From: Phaeotremella fagi
Taxonomy: Eukaryota > Basidiomycota > Tremellomycetes > Tremellales > Phaeotremellaceae
Reading direction: 5' to 3'
DNA length: 64,000 bases
Assembly (NCBI GenBank): GCA_001599715.1
Contig: BCHU01000003.1
Coordinates: forward strand, 496,001 to 560,000
Shown: positions 33,577 through 46,196 of the stretch, in pieces
How the letters are laid out: each line of letters begins with the position of its first letter
Numbering within the stretch: position 1 is the first letter of the stretch
Program-made: the position numbers and the translations under genes
Notes under the pieces: model-generated
Database searches by the model: none
What the model was told of the DNA's origin: nothing
Seen by the model: only the letters and a program-made list of their open reading frames with translations

Positions 33577-35175
33577 GTTCTGCAAGAATCAACACTATGA
33601 AGGTGTCTTTGACGATATAGAGTTGTTGTAACTTATATCTTCTTTATAAGTGGATGTAAAAGATCAAAGCTGAAATGATGAAACATGACGCTTTTGGATC
33701 TGAATATGAATGTGGCAGAAATGCTTTGACCGTATTTCCTCTTTGAAAACTTTGGAACGCTTCCTTACCGATTGTTCTGTTCAGTGTGTTGGATCCAGAC
33801 AATTTTCATTGACTCCCACTGTTACTTCGTTCCGAGATGCAGATATCATATAACCATCACATCCCAATGTCCTTTAATTGACTAGGAAGCTCAAGGGAAA
33901 ATGGTAGAACCGACGCCGTTTCAAACGTCAGTAAAAGAGAAGATCCAAAGCTGAGACCAAAGAGATTGAACAGTCAGTCATTCTACGACGTCCTTGAGAA
34001 GGTCGAGCTACAAGTATGTCATGTTTTCCGTTGTCGACTCTACTTTCCAATGCTGCATTGGATTTTACAATTTCATATTTGACGTTCAACTGCCACTTAC
34101 GCGACGCGTTAACAAGTCCGAGCACCGCAACTGCAGCCATAAATTGATTCAATCAAATATCTCTCTTTTTTCATTCCTTTTCACTTTTCATTCCCCTTCC
34201 CATTCCTTCACCAATAGGTATTCACTCCCACGTAGATCTTTCCCAAAGATCCACAGAGTAATACCCATTTTTCAAATTCGATTTAGGTCATTTATTTGGT
34301 GAGTTCAGGGGAGTTCGTAATACCCGAATCAAAATTCCCATGAACTATCTTTGGGAATAATGGGCTTTTGTTCTATCATTTTGGTTGCAGTGATATCTTC
34401 ATGGAGTTGATGAGGGAATAGTTGGCTTAAGAATAGATAGCTGACTATTAGATCTAATAAACTTTTGATTTCGACCGTTCATTTCATCCTTCCCTTCCGC
34501 TCGAACCTCTCGAAATCAATTACCGTCCCCTTTTCTCTTATCTGCTTTACATCACTGTGAGTACATTCGTAAATGTATCAGGATCTTATCTAACAACAAC
34601 GTCTTAACCCATTTTAATCCAAATCGACTGTTTCATCTTCTATCAAAACCACAGACGTTTCCCCTTACCTACCTATCACAACTTCGACCACCCACCTCAG
34701 CCTTCTTTCTATTTCCCCTGGTCTTTCACTCGAGGGGATCTTTCTCTTTAACGCCCCAGCCTTTCAATTATAGACTGAGCATTTTTTATTGCTTAGCCTT
34801 TTAACGTTTGTCGTGCGTATCCTGCACTTTTTTCTTCATTTTCTCTTTCTCGTACACCACCCTTTCCATTATTAGCAGGAGTCGCTTGGTAGAAAATCGT
34901 TCCTCCTTCTTTACTCTTTCTTTCTCTCAAATCATATAAATTGACTATCGCTTATTGTTGTTTCTCTATCTACCCATATCATATCATCACTTATCCCTAT
35001 CGTTCGTTCACGACTTCAATCACGCCCTCCTCTCCAATCGAAACGAAAATTCATACGGCTATATCGGATTTCCACTTGTTGTTTGTGTGTTGGTGTATCA
35101 TTTACTTTGTTTGATTGGGCAAAATTTTGTTTCTTTTTATTTGTTTCATCATAATCGTCCACCAAAAATCCCATC
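33577..35175. other. Long intergenic region / NRD1 leader
   Basis: About 1.6 kb. GTGGCA at 33712 belongs to the F9 upstream side. From about 34450 the strand is CT-rich (TTTCTCTT, CCCTTTCC), typical of a long fungal 5' leader. No supportable ORF or RNA gene. Confidence 0.45.
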
Positions 35176-37819
35176 ATGTATTCACCACCCTCAACTCAAT
35201 ATCCCGATATGTCGACACCTCTCACAAATCCACTTTCAACACCCTCATCCTCTCATATCGGTGGTCGACAACATCTGATGTCAACTCCTCTTGAACAAAT
35301 CTTCAATATACCTCGACTTCCAATTAGTAGTGGTACCGACTTGTCATCTCTGTCAACAGCGGAGTTGCATAAAATCGGTTACCCTACCTTCGACTTGGAA
35401 GCTATGAAGGTTAGTTTTGTGTGATATTTCTGAATTATGCTGACGATCCCAGCGTGCTCTCGACACGTCTTCATTACCTATTAATCCAGTCAGCGGCGTT
35501 CAACCAACAATCGATCCAACTTCAAGTTTTGATAATTCCCAACCCAAAAAGGCTAGATACGAACCTCAAACATTCAACGGTGCACCCATCAATTTGAATA
35601 AAGCTTTCAACCCAAATAACACTTCTTCGCCTTATATCAGTACCCCAGCTTATAACACCAATAACAACCATTTCGGGATGAGCTCACCAATCAATCTAGG
35701 AGGACCACTTTCTCAAGGTTCAATGCAGACTCCACAAAATGGAGCTTCAGGATCTGGAAATGGAATCAATGTTCCAAACTCTCCTTTCTTGGGTATGATG
35801 TCAATGGGTATGCCGATGGGTATGATGCCAGGGTTCTCAATGGGAATGATGGTGGGTAGTCCATGCGAATTATTGCTAACGTTTAGGGATTTAATCCTCA
35901 GAATGTTCTATCAACCCCGATGAACGCTAGTAACATGACCGGGAACTACGGTCCAGCTGCAGCTGCTGCAGCTGCCGCTGCCGCCGGAAATCAAACAGGT
36001 CGAACGGTTTATGTCGGTAACCTACCAGCAGGTGAGTTCAGGTCGTGATTTAACACTAATGGTAGACGCCTCTGTGGATGAATTATTGAATCTAGTCCGA
36101 TTTGGACCTATCGAATCCGTTCGACTCTTACCAGAGAAATCTTGTGTTTTCATCTCCTTCCTCGATGGATCGACAGCAGCGGCATTCCACGCTGATGCGT
36201 CAGTCAAAAAACTCGCTCTCCATGGTCAAGAATTAAAGATTGGATGGGGGAAAGCATCAACTGTTCCAATGGCAATCACTCAAGCCATCCAACAAAACCA
36301 AGCAACTCGAAATGTTTATGTCGGTAATTTGGAAGAAAGTACGGATGAACAAGCACTTCGAGATGATTTGAGTAGATTCGGTCCAATTGATCAAGTCAAG
36401 ATTGTTAGAGACAAGAACATTGGATTTGTTCACTTTTTGAGTATCAGTACGGCAATGAAAGTGAGTAACACGAATGTCCGTCTGCTGACATTCGCAGGTT
36501 GTCAACACCTTACCCACTGAAGCTCATTGGGCTGGAAAGCGTGTCAGCTACGGAAAGGTAAATAAACCATTTGGACGATACTGATGAGTAGGATCGATGT
36601 GCCTATGTTCCCAAAGCTCAACAAGCAGCCGTTCAAGCCGCTCAAGCTCAAGCAGCAGCAGCTATCCAATCTCAAAACGCTCACAACATGCCTGGAACAC
36701 CTTTCACACCGTTCACTCCTAATTTCGGATTCAGTACTCCAGGAGGTTCAGGATTCGGTTCACCAGTCTTCTCAGGTGGTGCTTATCCCAACAGTGCTAC
36801 CGGAAGTGCTGGTTTTGATACTTCTCAAGTCGGAAATCGCTGTATTTATATCGGTAGTATTCATCCTGATACCGGAATTGAAGAATTATGTAACAACATT
36901 CGTGGGGGTATGCTCCAATCTATCAAATATTTCCAAGAGAAACATATCGCTGTAAGCTCTTCGTTGATTATCCAGCTTTGTGCTGATCACACTTCAGTTT
37001 GTCACTTTTGTCGAAGCTTCAAACGCTTTGGCGTTCTTCCAAAACGCCAACATCTCTGGTTTGACCATCAACAACAGACGTCTCAAGGTCGGATGGGGAA
37101 AGGCTTCAGGCCCTTTGACACCCAATTTAGCCAACGCGGTCCAATCAGGCGCCAGTAGAAATGTCTATCTTGGATCTATAGTTGATTTCGATTTATTCAA
37201 TGAGACAAGATTACGGGAAGATTTTGGAGAGTTCGGTGGTAGGTGTTGTTGTTTATAGGTGATTATCATGGCTGATTTGAGACAGATATTGAAATGATCA
37301 ATTTCTTGAAAGAGAAAAGTGCGGCCTTTGTCAATTTGTGAGTAGCTGGAGAGCGAGATGGGTTGTAAATCAGCTAATCACTTTTGTAGCACCTCAATTG
37401 CATCAGCGATAAAGGCTGTCGGTGGAATCAAGGCTAAACCTGAATACTCAGTTTTGAAGATATCATACGGTAAAGATAGATGTGGAAACGCTCCTAGAAC
37501 AGGGTAAGTAAAACTCCATTAAGAGCTCAACGACTGACAACCGTCCAGGAGTGGAACTCAAAACGCCAACGCTCAAATTCGACCAACACCAATGCGATCT
37601 GAATCGCAAAGCAATTCCAACCCCATCATCCCATCTCAAATCTCAGGAAACAGCGATGCAGTCGCAGCGGCCATCGCAGCTGTTGAAGCTAGAGGTCATG
37701 GGGCTGGGGCTACAGCTAACACGGGTCCTGTTCAAGGTTTGAATCTTGATGAAGACGATGATGGGTTGATCGATTATGATGGTGAAGAATTGATGGATGT
37801 TCCGACGAGTTATGAATAG
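35176..37819 (+). CDS. Four-RRM RNA-binding protein, Nrd1/Mrn1 family
   Basis: Ten exons (35176-35409, 35453-35851, 35887-36031, 36066-36460, 36498-36557, 36592-36951, 36998-37238, 37286-37337, 37390-37503, 37549-37819). The N-terminus is Ser/Pro/Asn/Met-rich with a poly-Ala run (~35958). Four RRMs follow: TVYVGNLPA..., [11 protein letters not shown]..., [11 protein letters not shown]... and [11 protein letters not shown].... The linkers [19 protein letters not shown] and SYGKDRC (twice) are diagnostic of S. pombe Nrd1 and S. cerevisiae Mrn1. These proteins bind mRNA in stress granules and affect differentiation and cytokinesis mRNAs. The C-terminus is acidic ([14 protein letters not shown]). 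Confidence 0.9.
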
Positions 37820-38156
37820 GGATGATGTTGGGTTTGTTGATTTGGGGGGTTTGGGTGTTAGATAGGAGCTGATATATTTCGTACACATGGATTTATCATT
37901 TATTTCGTCGTTCGTGTTTCGAGCGAAAATGTTTCTTATTCTTCTCATCGTGCATCTTCCTTTGATTACTTCATCTCGTCCTGAGTTTGGGGTTTCGTTT
38001 CGCCGTCATTCCTCCCGATTTTGTCCATAAAATCTACTCGTTTCTCCATTTTGTATTTCTCATGAACTTAATGATCTAACAGGCAAACGAATCACATCAT
38101 AAGGTCATTAAATCACATCACACATCAATCAAGAAACTGGAAATCGTAACGATCTT

Positions 38157-40440
38157 CTATATATCCTTCTTATCTTCCTTACCCGATTCCTCTTTAACAC
38201 TATCCAAAGTCAACTCTGGAACTTCAAGCTCCCTAACACCGGGACCAGGTAAGACCAATGGAGAGTTAGCCAAATTAGCCAACGTGTCCAAATTACCACC
38301 AATCTTTTGTGTCAATGGATGATCATCGGGTCTATGAATGTCTGGTGACATGAACGGTGAATTCGGTGTGGATGGCGTGGGGACTGATGAAGTGGTTGAG
38401 CCGGTTGCTGAAGCTGTTTCCATTTCTTTTCGAAGTCTTTCCAGTTCTCTTTCGAATCTGCTCAAAAGGTCAGTTTGGCATTTGTATCGTATCATAACAG
38501 AAACGTCAAAACTCACTTTCGACCAAAAACTTCAACGTAGAATGTTGCTCCGTTCCATGCTGAGACTGAAAATATCGTTATCAAAAATATAGCACTAGCT
38601 TTAGCGCTGTTGATCAAAAGTGCGGCAGGAGGGATCATGAAAATGATACTGTATACTATTGTTTTCGTCAATTGTAATTGCTACGGATGATTGAAGTAGG
38701 ACTTACTTAATTGACCAAAGATGAACCATAATTCTCTGTGTTCAGGTCGAATTCCTTGAAGTGCCTTTCCAATAGGTCCACGTTTATCGTTCAGCATACT
38801 GTATGTCAGTCGATTATACATGTGTTAAGCTCACTATCTGAAACTAGTCTGTCGTTCTCCTGATTCAACTTTGGATTTACGATCTATCGAAATGAACTAT
38901 GCCGATGGGTGAGTTTACGAGATTTACCTATATGAACTTACCTTGTAATATGCACCTTGCCAGAGGATATCTATTGATCTTTAGTCACGAATGTTGGAAC
39001 AAACTACGCTACTCACAAGGTACTGCGGCAAGAACGATCATCGTGTACCAACTATAATTGTTTACCCCAGCAAGACCTGGATAACGAACTTCTGAATTCG
39101 CATAGACGTGACTGGGGAAGTAAGCATTGAGAAAAAGCAGAACCGACAAACATCGACATACCGAATAACACTTAGGACGACTGGTGGGTACCTACAGAGA
39201 AATCAGTCTTTCAACAATTCGCGAGAGTGGATACGTACATATGGATGAACAGACTGGTGACTTTGTCCAATGAATGGAAGACAAGTGAATTACGCCATGT
39301 GATGATAGCACTCGCCAATGGACCTTTCCAACGTCAGTATGTTGTCTTTGAGAGAGACTGATCACTCACCCATTGTCAGAAGGTAGCAGCAGATGAACAA
39401 TACTGAAGACGAGGGGAAAACCCATATCCACAGCAGATCAAGGATATTGACGAAATAGCATAGACTGGTCGAGGTTAGGTCAAAATATTGATGAAAAGTC
39501 AACGGCTTACTCTGAGAAGGATTAGTAGTCTTTCGGCTCTATGTGGATGACCTACCAAATAAGAAATAATGATATGCTTTTCGTTTATAACTCCAAGCTC
39601 TTGTTGGAAGGTAAAAAGCAGATTGAACTGTATAAGCAAAAGGGATCCACTCGGGAGCTTGACCATAAATAAGACATGTGAAAGTGAGAGATAGAACGCC
39701 AAATAGGAAAGCTGAAAATGTAAGCAGAGTCACATCCCATTTCATCAAACAACTCACAAACTTTATCTCTAGTTCTGACAATCTGAGCTGATCTCCAACT
39801 AGTTGATAAACTCGTTACTCTACTAGCGAGCTAATCGGAAAGTTTAGGGAAAGAGGTATCACAGAACTAAATGAAATCAACCCACCCTGACTTTAATCCT
39901 CTCGACCTCTCGTTCGACCTCCCTCCTATATTTCTCACCGCGAGTCGTACGTCCACTCTCCAATCCTTCCGAAGCAGCTTCTCTCTCCTCAATCTCCTTA
40001 TCTAAAAGTAGTATACCACCTCCACCAGGTGTTCTCAACCCCTTGGGTATGAGTTCTACAGCTCGAGATTTCAATCTGGCGGATTGGGCTTTGAGTCGAC
40101 GTTCGAATAGATCAATTCTGGAGTCTGGGAATGGTTAGCTAGGAGAGGGTGAGTGGGGAGTTACATACCAAAGAAAGTCTCGACAACATCTATAGAAAAG
40201 TGGTCAGTTCTCATGTCACGTCTCATATGGATCTTTGGAGGGAAACATGACGCGAGCTTTAGGTTTCAGTCACTTACCAAGTAGCGTTAGAGCACCACCA
40301 GCACCCCATTCTTCACCGTACCTCTCGCCTTTACTTAGTAGACTGCCGAAACTTGAATTTGAACGGGATAAACTTGGTCGATAAGGACTTGAAGTTGAAT
40401 GACTATCGAACGTGGTTGCCTTTGGCGGTGAGTCTGACAT
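38157..40440 (-). CDS. GPC1: Glycerophosphocholine acyltransferase (GPC1/DUF2838 family)
   Basis: A minus-strand gene with many short introns, starting MSDSPPKATTFDSHS. A Ser-rich N-terminus and a basic amphipathic segment (FERRLKAQSARLKSRA) precede a multipass membrane domain. The conserved stretches are YSFxxRxYxYKRKAYHYFLFDLCYF-type, GPLASAIITWRNSLVFHSLDK and TSLFIHMYPPVVLSVI, matching yeast Gpc1 (YGR149W). The C-terminus is a coiled coil (FERELERLRKEMETA) and a Ser/Pro tail. Gpc1 acylates glycerophosphocholine to lysophosphatidylcholine, recycling phospholipid headgroups in the ER. The family call rests on the acyltransferase segments; exon joins in the middle were not all resolved. Confidence 0.85.
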
Positions 40441-40497
40441 TGTGGGATGGTGGGGGTAGGGGGTTGTGAGTTGGATTAGAGGTGTAGATGTAGGTGT

Positions 40498-40572
40498 ATG
40501 TATATCTGTGGATGAGATATGATATGGTATGATTAAGGAATATTAAGACTAGTTGTAATTAATTGATTTTAT
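40498..40572. repeat. ~70-bp local repeat, copy A
   Basis: Starts TATATCTGTGGATGAGATAT and ends ATTAATTGATTTTATAGTG. It recurs at 41926-42000 with about ten differences. It sits just upstream of GPC1. Confidence 0.85.
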
Positions 40573-40749
40573 AGTGGTGTTTGATGACGTACCAATGTTG
40601 TGGTTTGTGGTGGTGTTGGCTCAAATCTCAAGTGGCAAAATATCCTGTTACTTACTCGTACGGAACTTGTTGACATGCATCCACCTTGCATACCTCGAAC
40701 CTTGTCTTCATACGAATCCCTTCAAGCAACTACATTCTTATACACGGCC

Positions 40750-41345
40750 TCAGTCCCCTTCTTCCCCACTTTCCTCGTGAGACCTCGCACCATCACCATC
40801 ACTACCACTTCCACCTTCAGTATGGCTGTGACTATAACTACGACTGTGCCTACTATGTCTATGACTATGACTATGACTCTGACTATGACTCTGGCTACGT
40901 CTATGACTACCGCTACCACTATCACTGCCCTTTGACTCTTTAAAATAACTTTTATAATGTATGTAATGAGTTCCCTTTGAGACCCCAGCAAACGCTTCTA
41001 AAGCTGTGATACCCCTCCTTATCCCCTTTTTACCTTTTATACTGAAACCACTCTTAGAGTAAAGTATCTTTTTTTTCCCCTCATGACCTGCTTTACGATG
41101 ATGGTGTTTACTGCTTTCTCCACTTCTGCCAGATCGTTCACCAGATCGCTCTGGCCCAAGAAATAAGGTTGAGAGATCTGGAATTTCCAATCTGGATGAA
41201 CTTTTTTTTGAAGAAGCTAGATTTACTGCAGCGTCAATCGTAGATACGATATTTGAGCCTTCAGGCTTGGCAAAGGTGCCTACTTACCACCTTTTTTTGA
41301 ATTATGGCCGTCTCTTGACTCTTCACCTTTGCTTTTCTTAGGCAT
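40750..41345 (-). CDS. Small basic His/Ser-rich protein S1 (local family)
   Basis: Exon 1 (41288-41345) encodes MPKKSKGEESRDGHNSKKG, and a ~71-nt intron leads to exon 2 (41216-40750), 174 aa. A lysine-rich central part reads ILYSKSGFSIKGKKGIRR, then EAFAGVSKGTHYIHYKSYFK. The C-terminus is a degenerate Ser-His/Ser-Arg repeat (SHSQSHSHSHRHSRHSR) ending GEEGD. S2 has the same organisation. I do not recognise the family. Positive charge and SR/SH repeats suggest RNA or nuclear-speckle association, by inference only. Confidence 0.65.
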
Positions 41346-41389
41346 GTTAAAGTGTTGTAATTGATTTAATAGTACCAGGAAAGATATGT

Positions 41390-41972
41390 TTATTGACCTG
41401 TGATAAGATATGGGAAAGAGTGATTAGATAATTGACCAGCGTTATTCTCTTTCAAAGGACATCGGTGGAAATGGGCTTCTTGAACCATGATAAAGGAGGG
41501 TCTCTTTTCAAAATGATAGCGATGAATCACAAGTAAAGTAGTGTACGTGTGTCCAGCTTGATCATACTCAAAGAAGGCCATGTCAATAAACGTCCATTCA
41601 GGGGATACATGGAAGCCAATTTGAGATGAAGAGGAGGAAGACCATGGTATTCTTATCGACATTTTCCGGTCGCCGCGATATTTGCTGCTTTTTGACATAT
41701 CCTACCAAGTCAAACTAAACTGAAGGGGTCAAGTACAGTGCAGCCCTCACTCATCATCCTGATATTTACCTCACAACCCCCAGAAACATATTTGAAATAA
41801 TCAGTCGATCCGGTTTACTACTACCCTTAGATGTCTTTGAGCTACTGCCGTTGGTTCTGTGATTGGGCTTATGCTTATCTGGAGGTGAGCTCGCGAATTC
41901 TCGAACGTCGTTTGGCTTGGCGTTTGTATATCTGTCGATGAGATATGATATGGTATGATTAAGGAATATCAA
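41390..41972 (-). pseudogene. Truncated middle copy of the S1/S2 family
   Basis: The segment at about 41790-41950 encodes VREFASSPPDKHKPNHRT and SSSKTSKGSSKPDRL, alignable with S2 (IRDLTSSSRNKKPSKHRT, SSKTTQDEK). It lacks the MPxK first exon; its 5' side runs directly into the 70-bp repeat copy B. A further open frame (41698-41390: DRKMSIRIPWSSSSSSQIGF and on) may be a diverged continuation after a GTAAAT...TAG intron; it has no Ser-His tail. I read it as a truncated or remodelled copy. It could still be an expressed gene. Confidence 0.5.
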
Positions 41973-42000
41973 TAGCTGCGATTAATTGATTTTATAGTGT
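41926..42000. repeat. ~70-bp local repeat, copy B
   Basis: Starts TATATCTGTCGATGAGATAT and ends ATTAATTGATTTTATAGTG. Second copy of the 40498 repeat, about 1428 bp away, with matching downstream flank (GAACTTGTT near 40668 and 42011; CCTTCTCAGTCCCC versus GGCCTCAGTCCCC). Confidence 0.85.
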
Positions 42001-42106
42001 ATTCGTGCTGAACTTGTTCACCTAATAAATCCAGTTTGCATAAGTAACTCAAACCTAGTCATTACGGGACAAAAGCAATCCATCAATGAACTTCTCAATC
42101 GCCTTC

Positions 42107-42651
42107 TCAGTCCCCTTCCTCCCCACTTCCGGCAGAGCCCTCACCTTCACTACGACTTTCCCTTTGATCACGTCTATGACTATGAGTATGTCTATGGCTA
42201 TGACTACTAGATCCTACACGATCATGACTATGCGACCTTTGATGGCCATGACTACTGTATTTCTTGAAATGCAGGCGAGTATGATTTTGAGAAAGCAATC
42301 CCCAAGCGAACCCGATTGGGATTTTTATCTTATGTTGGTCTTCAGACTTAGACTTAGACTTCAGATCTTTTACCCAAATGCCCGACTTTGTAACAAGGAC
42401 TTGTTTCGATTTCTCATCTTGAGTCGTTTTTGATGAGCCACTGTCTTTGGTTCTATGTTTGGACGGTTTCTTATTTCGAGATGAGCTCGTTAAATCTCGA
42501 ACTTACTCACTTTCGTAGAACCTAGAAATGAGTCATGATTAGCTCTTTGAGTTTAAATATTCGGAGTAGGACAAACATCCGCCTATTATTACTCACTTTT
42601 CGTTGATTCCCCTTCTTCCGGTTTCTTATGTTTGTGTTTCTTGTGAGGCAT
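42107..42651 (-). CDS. Small basic His/Ser-rich protein S2 (local family)
   Basis: Exon 1 (42597-42651) encodes MPHKKHKHKKPEEGESTK. Exon 2 probably begins near 42508 at an AAG acceptor (IRDLTSSSRNKKPSKHRT), since the more upstream TAG acceptor leads to a stop. The central part KQVLVTKSGIWVKDLKSK, then IGFAWGLLSQNHTRLHFKKY, aligns with S1 (ILYSKSGFSIKG..., FAGVSKGTHYIHYKSY). The C-terminus is SHSHRHTHSHRR and ends SGEEGD like S1. Splicing is less certain than in S1. Confidence 0.55.
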
Positions 42652-43122
42652 GATGATATCAGTTTATTGATTTATCAGGATTATCGTGGATGGATGTGAA
42701 GAAGAGGGAAATGATAAATCCTTGAATCAGCCTATTTCTTCTTGAAAAGAGACCGCTGAGTGGAACGTCAAAGGAGGATTTCTCTCAACAATTTCAACGA
42801 TTTGTCTAGCTCCAATTGCAGAAGGCCATAACAAAGGTTTAATTCCCCGGGCTAGATAAATAACTAATAAAAAAAACTGAATCGTTTCTTCCTAGTCTAC
42901 TTTAATAACATTCTTTTCGGTGCGAAAGAACGAGAGATTCATGAGAAGGCAGAGCTTCGAAAAGTAAACGTGTTCACTTTAATTTAACGATCAGTATCAC
43001 AGTGGTCTGGAATAACCTTCAGTGCATGTCAACATGCATGTAATATACAATACATTACACTTCGAAAGGGGACTACAATGATAACATTTTACTACAAAGT
43101 ACCACCCAAACCCATCTCGACC
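42652..43122. other. Spacer upstream of S2, downstream of the GTPase gene
   Basis: About 470 bp; no gene or RNA seen. It holds the S2 promoter and GTPase 3' end. Confidence 0.35.
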
Positions 43123-45549
43123 TCAACCTAATATCTTCGTGACAACACCCAAAACCTTAGTCTTGGCCTCACGTAACAATATCAATTGACCCTCTTTCAG
43201 AAACTCGGAATGACTGATAAATTCAAACACGACTTTGGAGCGGTCTCCCGTTCGTATCAGTCCCGATGGATGGTCCAATGAAAGGATTTTAACGGTTTGC
43301 TGTGGGAGAAGGCTTGGTCAGTCCTGGATATGGTACGCAATGGGTTATTTTATGACTCACCCTGATGGCACCACAATGCATCATTGCTTGGTATTTAGGT
43401 TGAATGGTACTTGCATGGTGTAATACCATGACCATTCCTTCGAATTTCCTGACGGCTATGGTATGTCAGCTTGATATCGTCTTAAGTAGATATTCAACAT
43501 ACCTTGAGGAGGAGTTTCAGTCTTCCCAATGAGCACCATACCTTTACGAACTTGAGTTCGCCGTATTCTCTTAAGTGCAAATCTAGTTGATGGGTTAGTC
43601 TCGAATTCAGAATTGACGGAGACACGTACGAAACGCTTTGTCCTGCTTCGCCACTGTTCACGGAAGCCCTCTTTCTCTGTATCGTCTTCACGGCCGTAGG
43701 TAAGAACTGACCAACGGAGTCGGGTCCGAGGAGGACTGCGTCGTTTGCTGAGATTATGATAAGCTTAATCCAACCCTGCACTGTATCGAACTTACCATGA
43801 ACGACACCAGAGGTTATCACACCAGACTAGAGAGTATAATGTTAGCGATATTCTTAAAAACCAACGTTCTGACTTACCACCACAGTCCCAACGAAAGGAA
43901 CAGAGAAAACATCACTGATTTGGAATTCGAATGGAGCGTCGACGATGTATTTGTCATCAGACTGAGACGATGGCAGAGCGTTCAAAAACGTCCGCAGCAT
44001 GGGAAGATTAACACCTGTGACGTTGGAGACCATGAATATGGGACATAACCTGGTTATAATGATGTCAGCTATCCAAGTACATGAACGCCAACCAGCTGAC
44101 TCACTTCGAAGCACCCAGAGGATGACCCAAATATCTCGCACAATCGACAGCCTCTTGTGCAGTGTCAACAAAAATTGGTATTCGTCTATGCAGCCCTTGG
44201 TCAGCTTTGCTTTTCCATGCTTAAAGCCAGCTGACTCGGACTCACCGACATCCAGGTGATTTAAGAACTTTCACTAGCATATTGACAGTTTGCTCAAGGA
44301 TATTTGGAGGTGTCATATCGATCTACGACAAAGTCAGTCATCTTTTCCATCTTTTCAACTCACCTTGGTAACGCAAACAGCTATAGGAACATTCAAAGCC
44401 AAAGCAACACCTAAATGCTCTTTTGACATCCCAATCAATCCGGCATTACCTCCAACCATCAACATGACATAATCAGGTGCACATCCGCTCAAACCGTATA
44501 AAGTTGTCTTAAAGTATCTATTGGGTATAAGCATTACTCTGACTTGATATTTATATTTACCTTTCATGTCCAGCTAAATCGATAAAGGTGACCACTTTAG
44601 CTGCTCGTTTACATATTTCGTCCCAGGACATTTTCTCTCTTTTTGCGGCGTTGAGATGGGAGTGAGGATCGGAGAGATCAGTGGCATGGGAGGTTGGAAT
44701 GACTGGTTGACCAGAGGGTGAGAAGCCAAGGATCTAGAGGATTAGCCTACTGTAGCCTCAATAGATGACATACCTCTGATCCTACAGAGCTGGTACGACC
44801 AGTTTCGATCTCATGTGGATGTCTAAATAGTGCAACTCGAGCCTACGTTGATCAGCATATCATCGAAATGTAACCGCTCACCTTCCCCCTCCCATCGTCC
44901 AATCCACCTCTTGTCAAAACCCCCAATGTCGTAGATTTACCAGCATCAACATTACCAACCACAGCAACCCTAACTTCCATGATCTCCTCCACACCTCGAG
45001 GGGTCAATCGGACTAACCAACACCCATAAACCTTGTCCTCGATTTGAGATCGATAAAGTTCGGTCAATTGAGCATTCAAACCTTCACAGACATCTTTCAA
45101 TCGATCGATAGCTTTCTCGAGATCGTCTTTCGTTAACGAGATTCCGATGGTAGGGGTTGGCGTTATTGGATCGGCGGGTGGGTTGTATTTATAGGTTGGT
45201 GAAGGATGTGCGCCGAGGGGTATTAATAGTTCACCATGACCTTTCAGTAGTTTTGATGCGAGTTTAGAGCTGAGACTATCGGTATCAGTGGAGATGATGA
45301 GTTCCTACAAAAGTCGGTAAGTTGTCATACGTTAATACTAGAACGACGTACCTCAAGAGAAACCTCTTGCTCCTCCTCCTCGTGTTCAATCTTAGTCTCC
45401 ATCACGACATCCTTCTTCGCTGGGATTTTTCCATGGTGTCTAGCGAGCTCTGCAGCGGCATACGCCTCTTTCGCTTCTTTGATTGCGATTTGATGTTTCT
45501 CATGTGAGATATGTTCGATCTCAGCTTGGAATGACTTGAGCGTTGTCAT
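43123..45549 (-). CDS. GTPBP1/GTPBP2-like translational GTPase
   Basis: Multi-exon minus-strand gene starting [18 protein letters not shown]. An N-terminal coiled/acidic region is followed by an EF-Tu-type G domain: G1 [11 protein letters not shown]3 DLAGHERYFKTT (DxxG) and G4 TKID. The stretch [20 protein letters not shown] is characteristic of the GTPBP1/2 branch rather than eEF1A or Hbs1. A beta-barrel domain follows (PFVGTVVSGVITSG, LLGPD...[13 protein letters not shown]). The C-terminus is a second barrel ([11 protein letters not shown]). Family members act in ribosome rescue and mRNA decay with ribosome-quality factors. HBS1, a relative with a similar role, lies 2.3 kb away. Confidence 0.9.
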
Positions 45550-46196
45550 TCTAGCCAGATGATTATGTTATAGTGGAGGTTCTGATCGTATTTGATTTGA
45601 TTTTTTTTCGGTCTGTCGGAGTAAGGATGTATCTGAATGGAGATGAATGTGTTTATATTGAAATCTTGATGCCTAGAGATATATGTAATAATGATAAATG
45701 GATCGAGTCGAAGGTTAAATCAACAACCTTTGTTCTTCTTCTTATTCTTCTTGCAGTCGGAACTTGGAAAACACGTTCGAGCCGAGTGGCGATCGCGTCC
45801 TGATAAAAGAATATGTTTGCCACCCAAAACACTTATTGAAACGATGCACAGTAATGTGGAATCGAGTCGAAAGTTGTGATACACTCGGAACTTGGTAGAG
45901 AGGAACTCATAGTGGTTCCCTTGGTCATCAGAAAACAGCCGATAAGAAGGTGGTTTTACCAGTCTTTTTGCCACCCAGTAGTGAAAATCTCGACCCTCAA
46001 TCTTGATACCATTCCTCTTCCTGCCCATTCTACAGGGCCTAGAATAAAGGTTGTTCACGAGATGAAGCAATAATCGTTTAATGTAAGTCTGAAAGAAGGG
46101 CTCTTAAGACACCAGAGAGTATGAGTAGTACAGGCGGTTATACCATTCGGAATATCAATACAACGAGCATCCCCATAACTCCCACCTCAGTCGACA
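45550..46196. other. Intergenic region upstream of the GTPBP-like gene
   Basis: About 650 bp. TTTGCCACCCA occurs at 45818 and again near 45967, and CGGAACTTGG occurs twice (45758, 45889), hinting at a small degenerate duplication. The ORFs here look spurious. Confidence 0.4.

Noticed and set aside
40600..40943. Plus-strand ORFs rich in Thr/Met or Tyr/Asp opposite S1
   Set aside because: They mirror the Ser-His codon repeat on the other strand.
45720..46070. Minus-strand 116-aa ORF upstream of the GTPBP-like gene
   Set aside because: It lies in promoter sequence with repeated short motifs and no domain-like composition.
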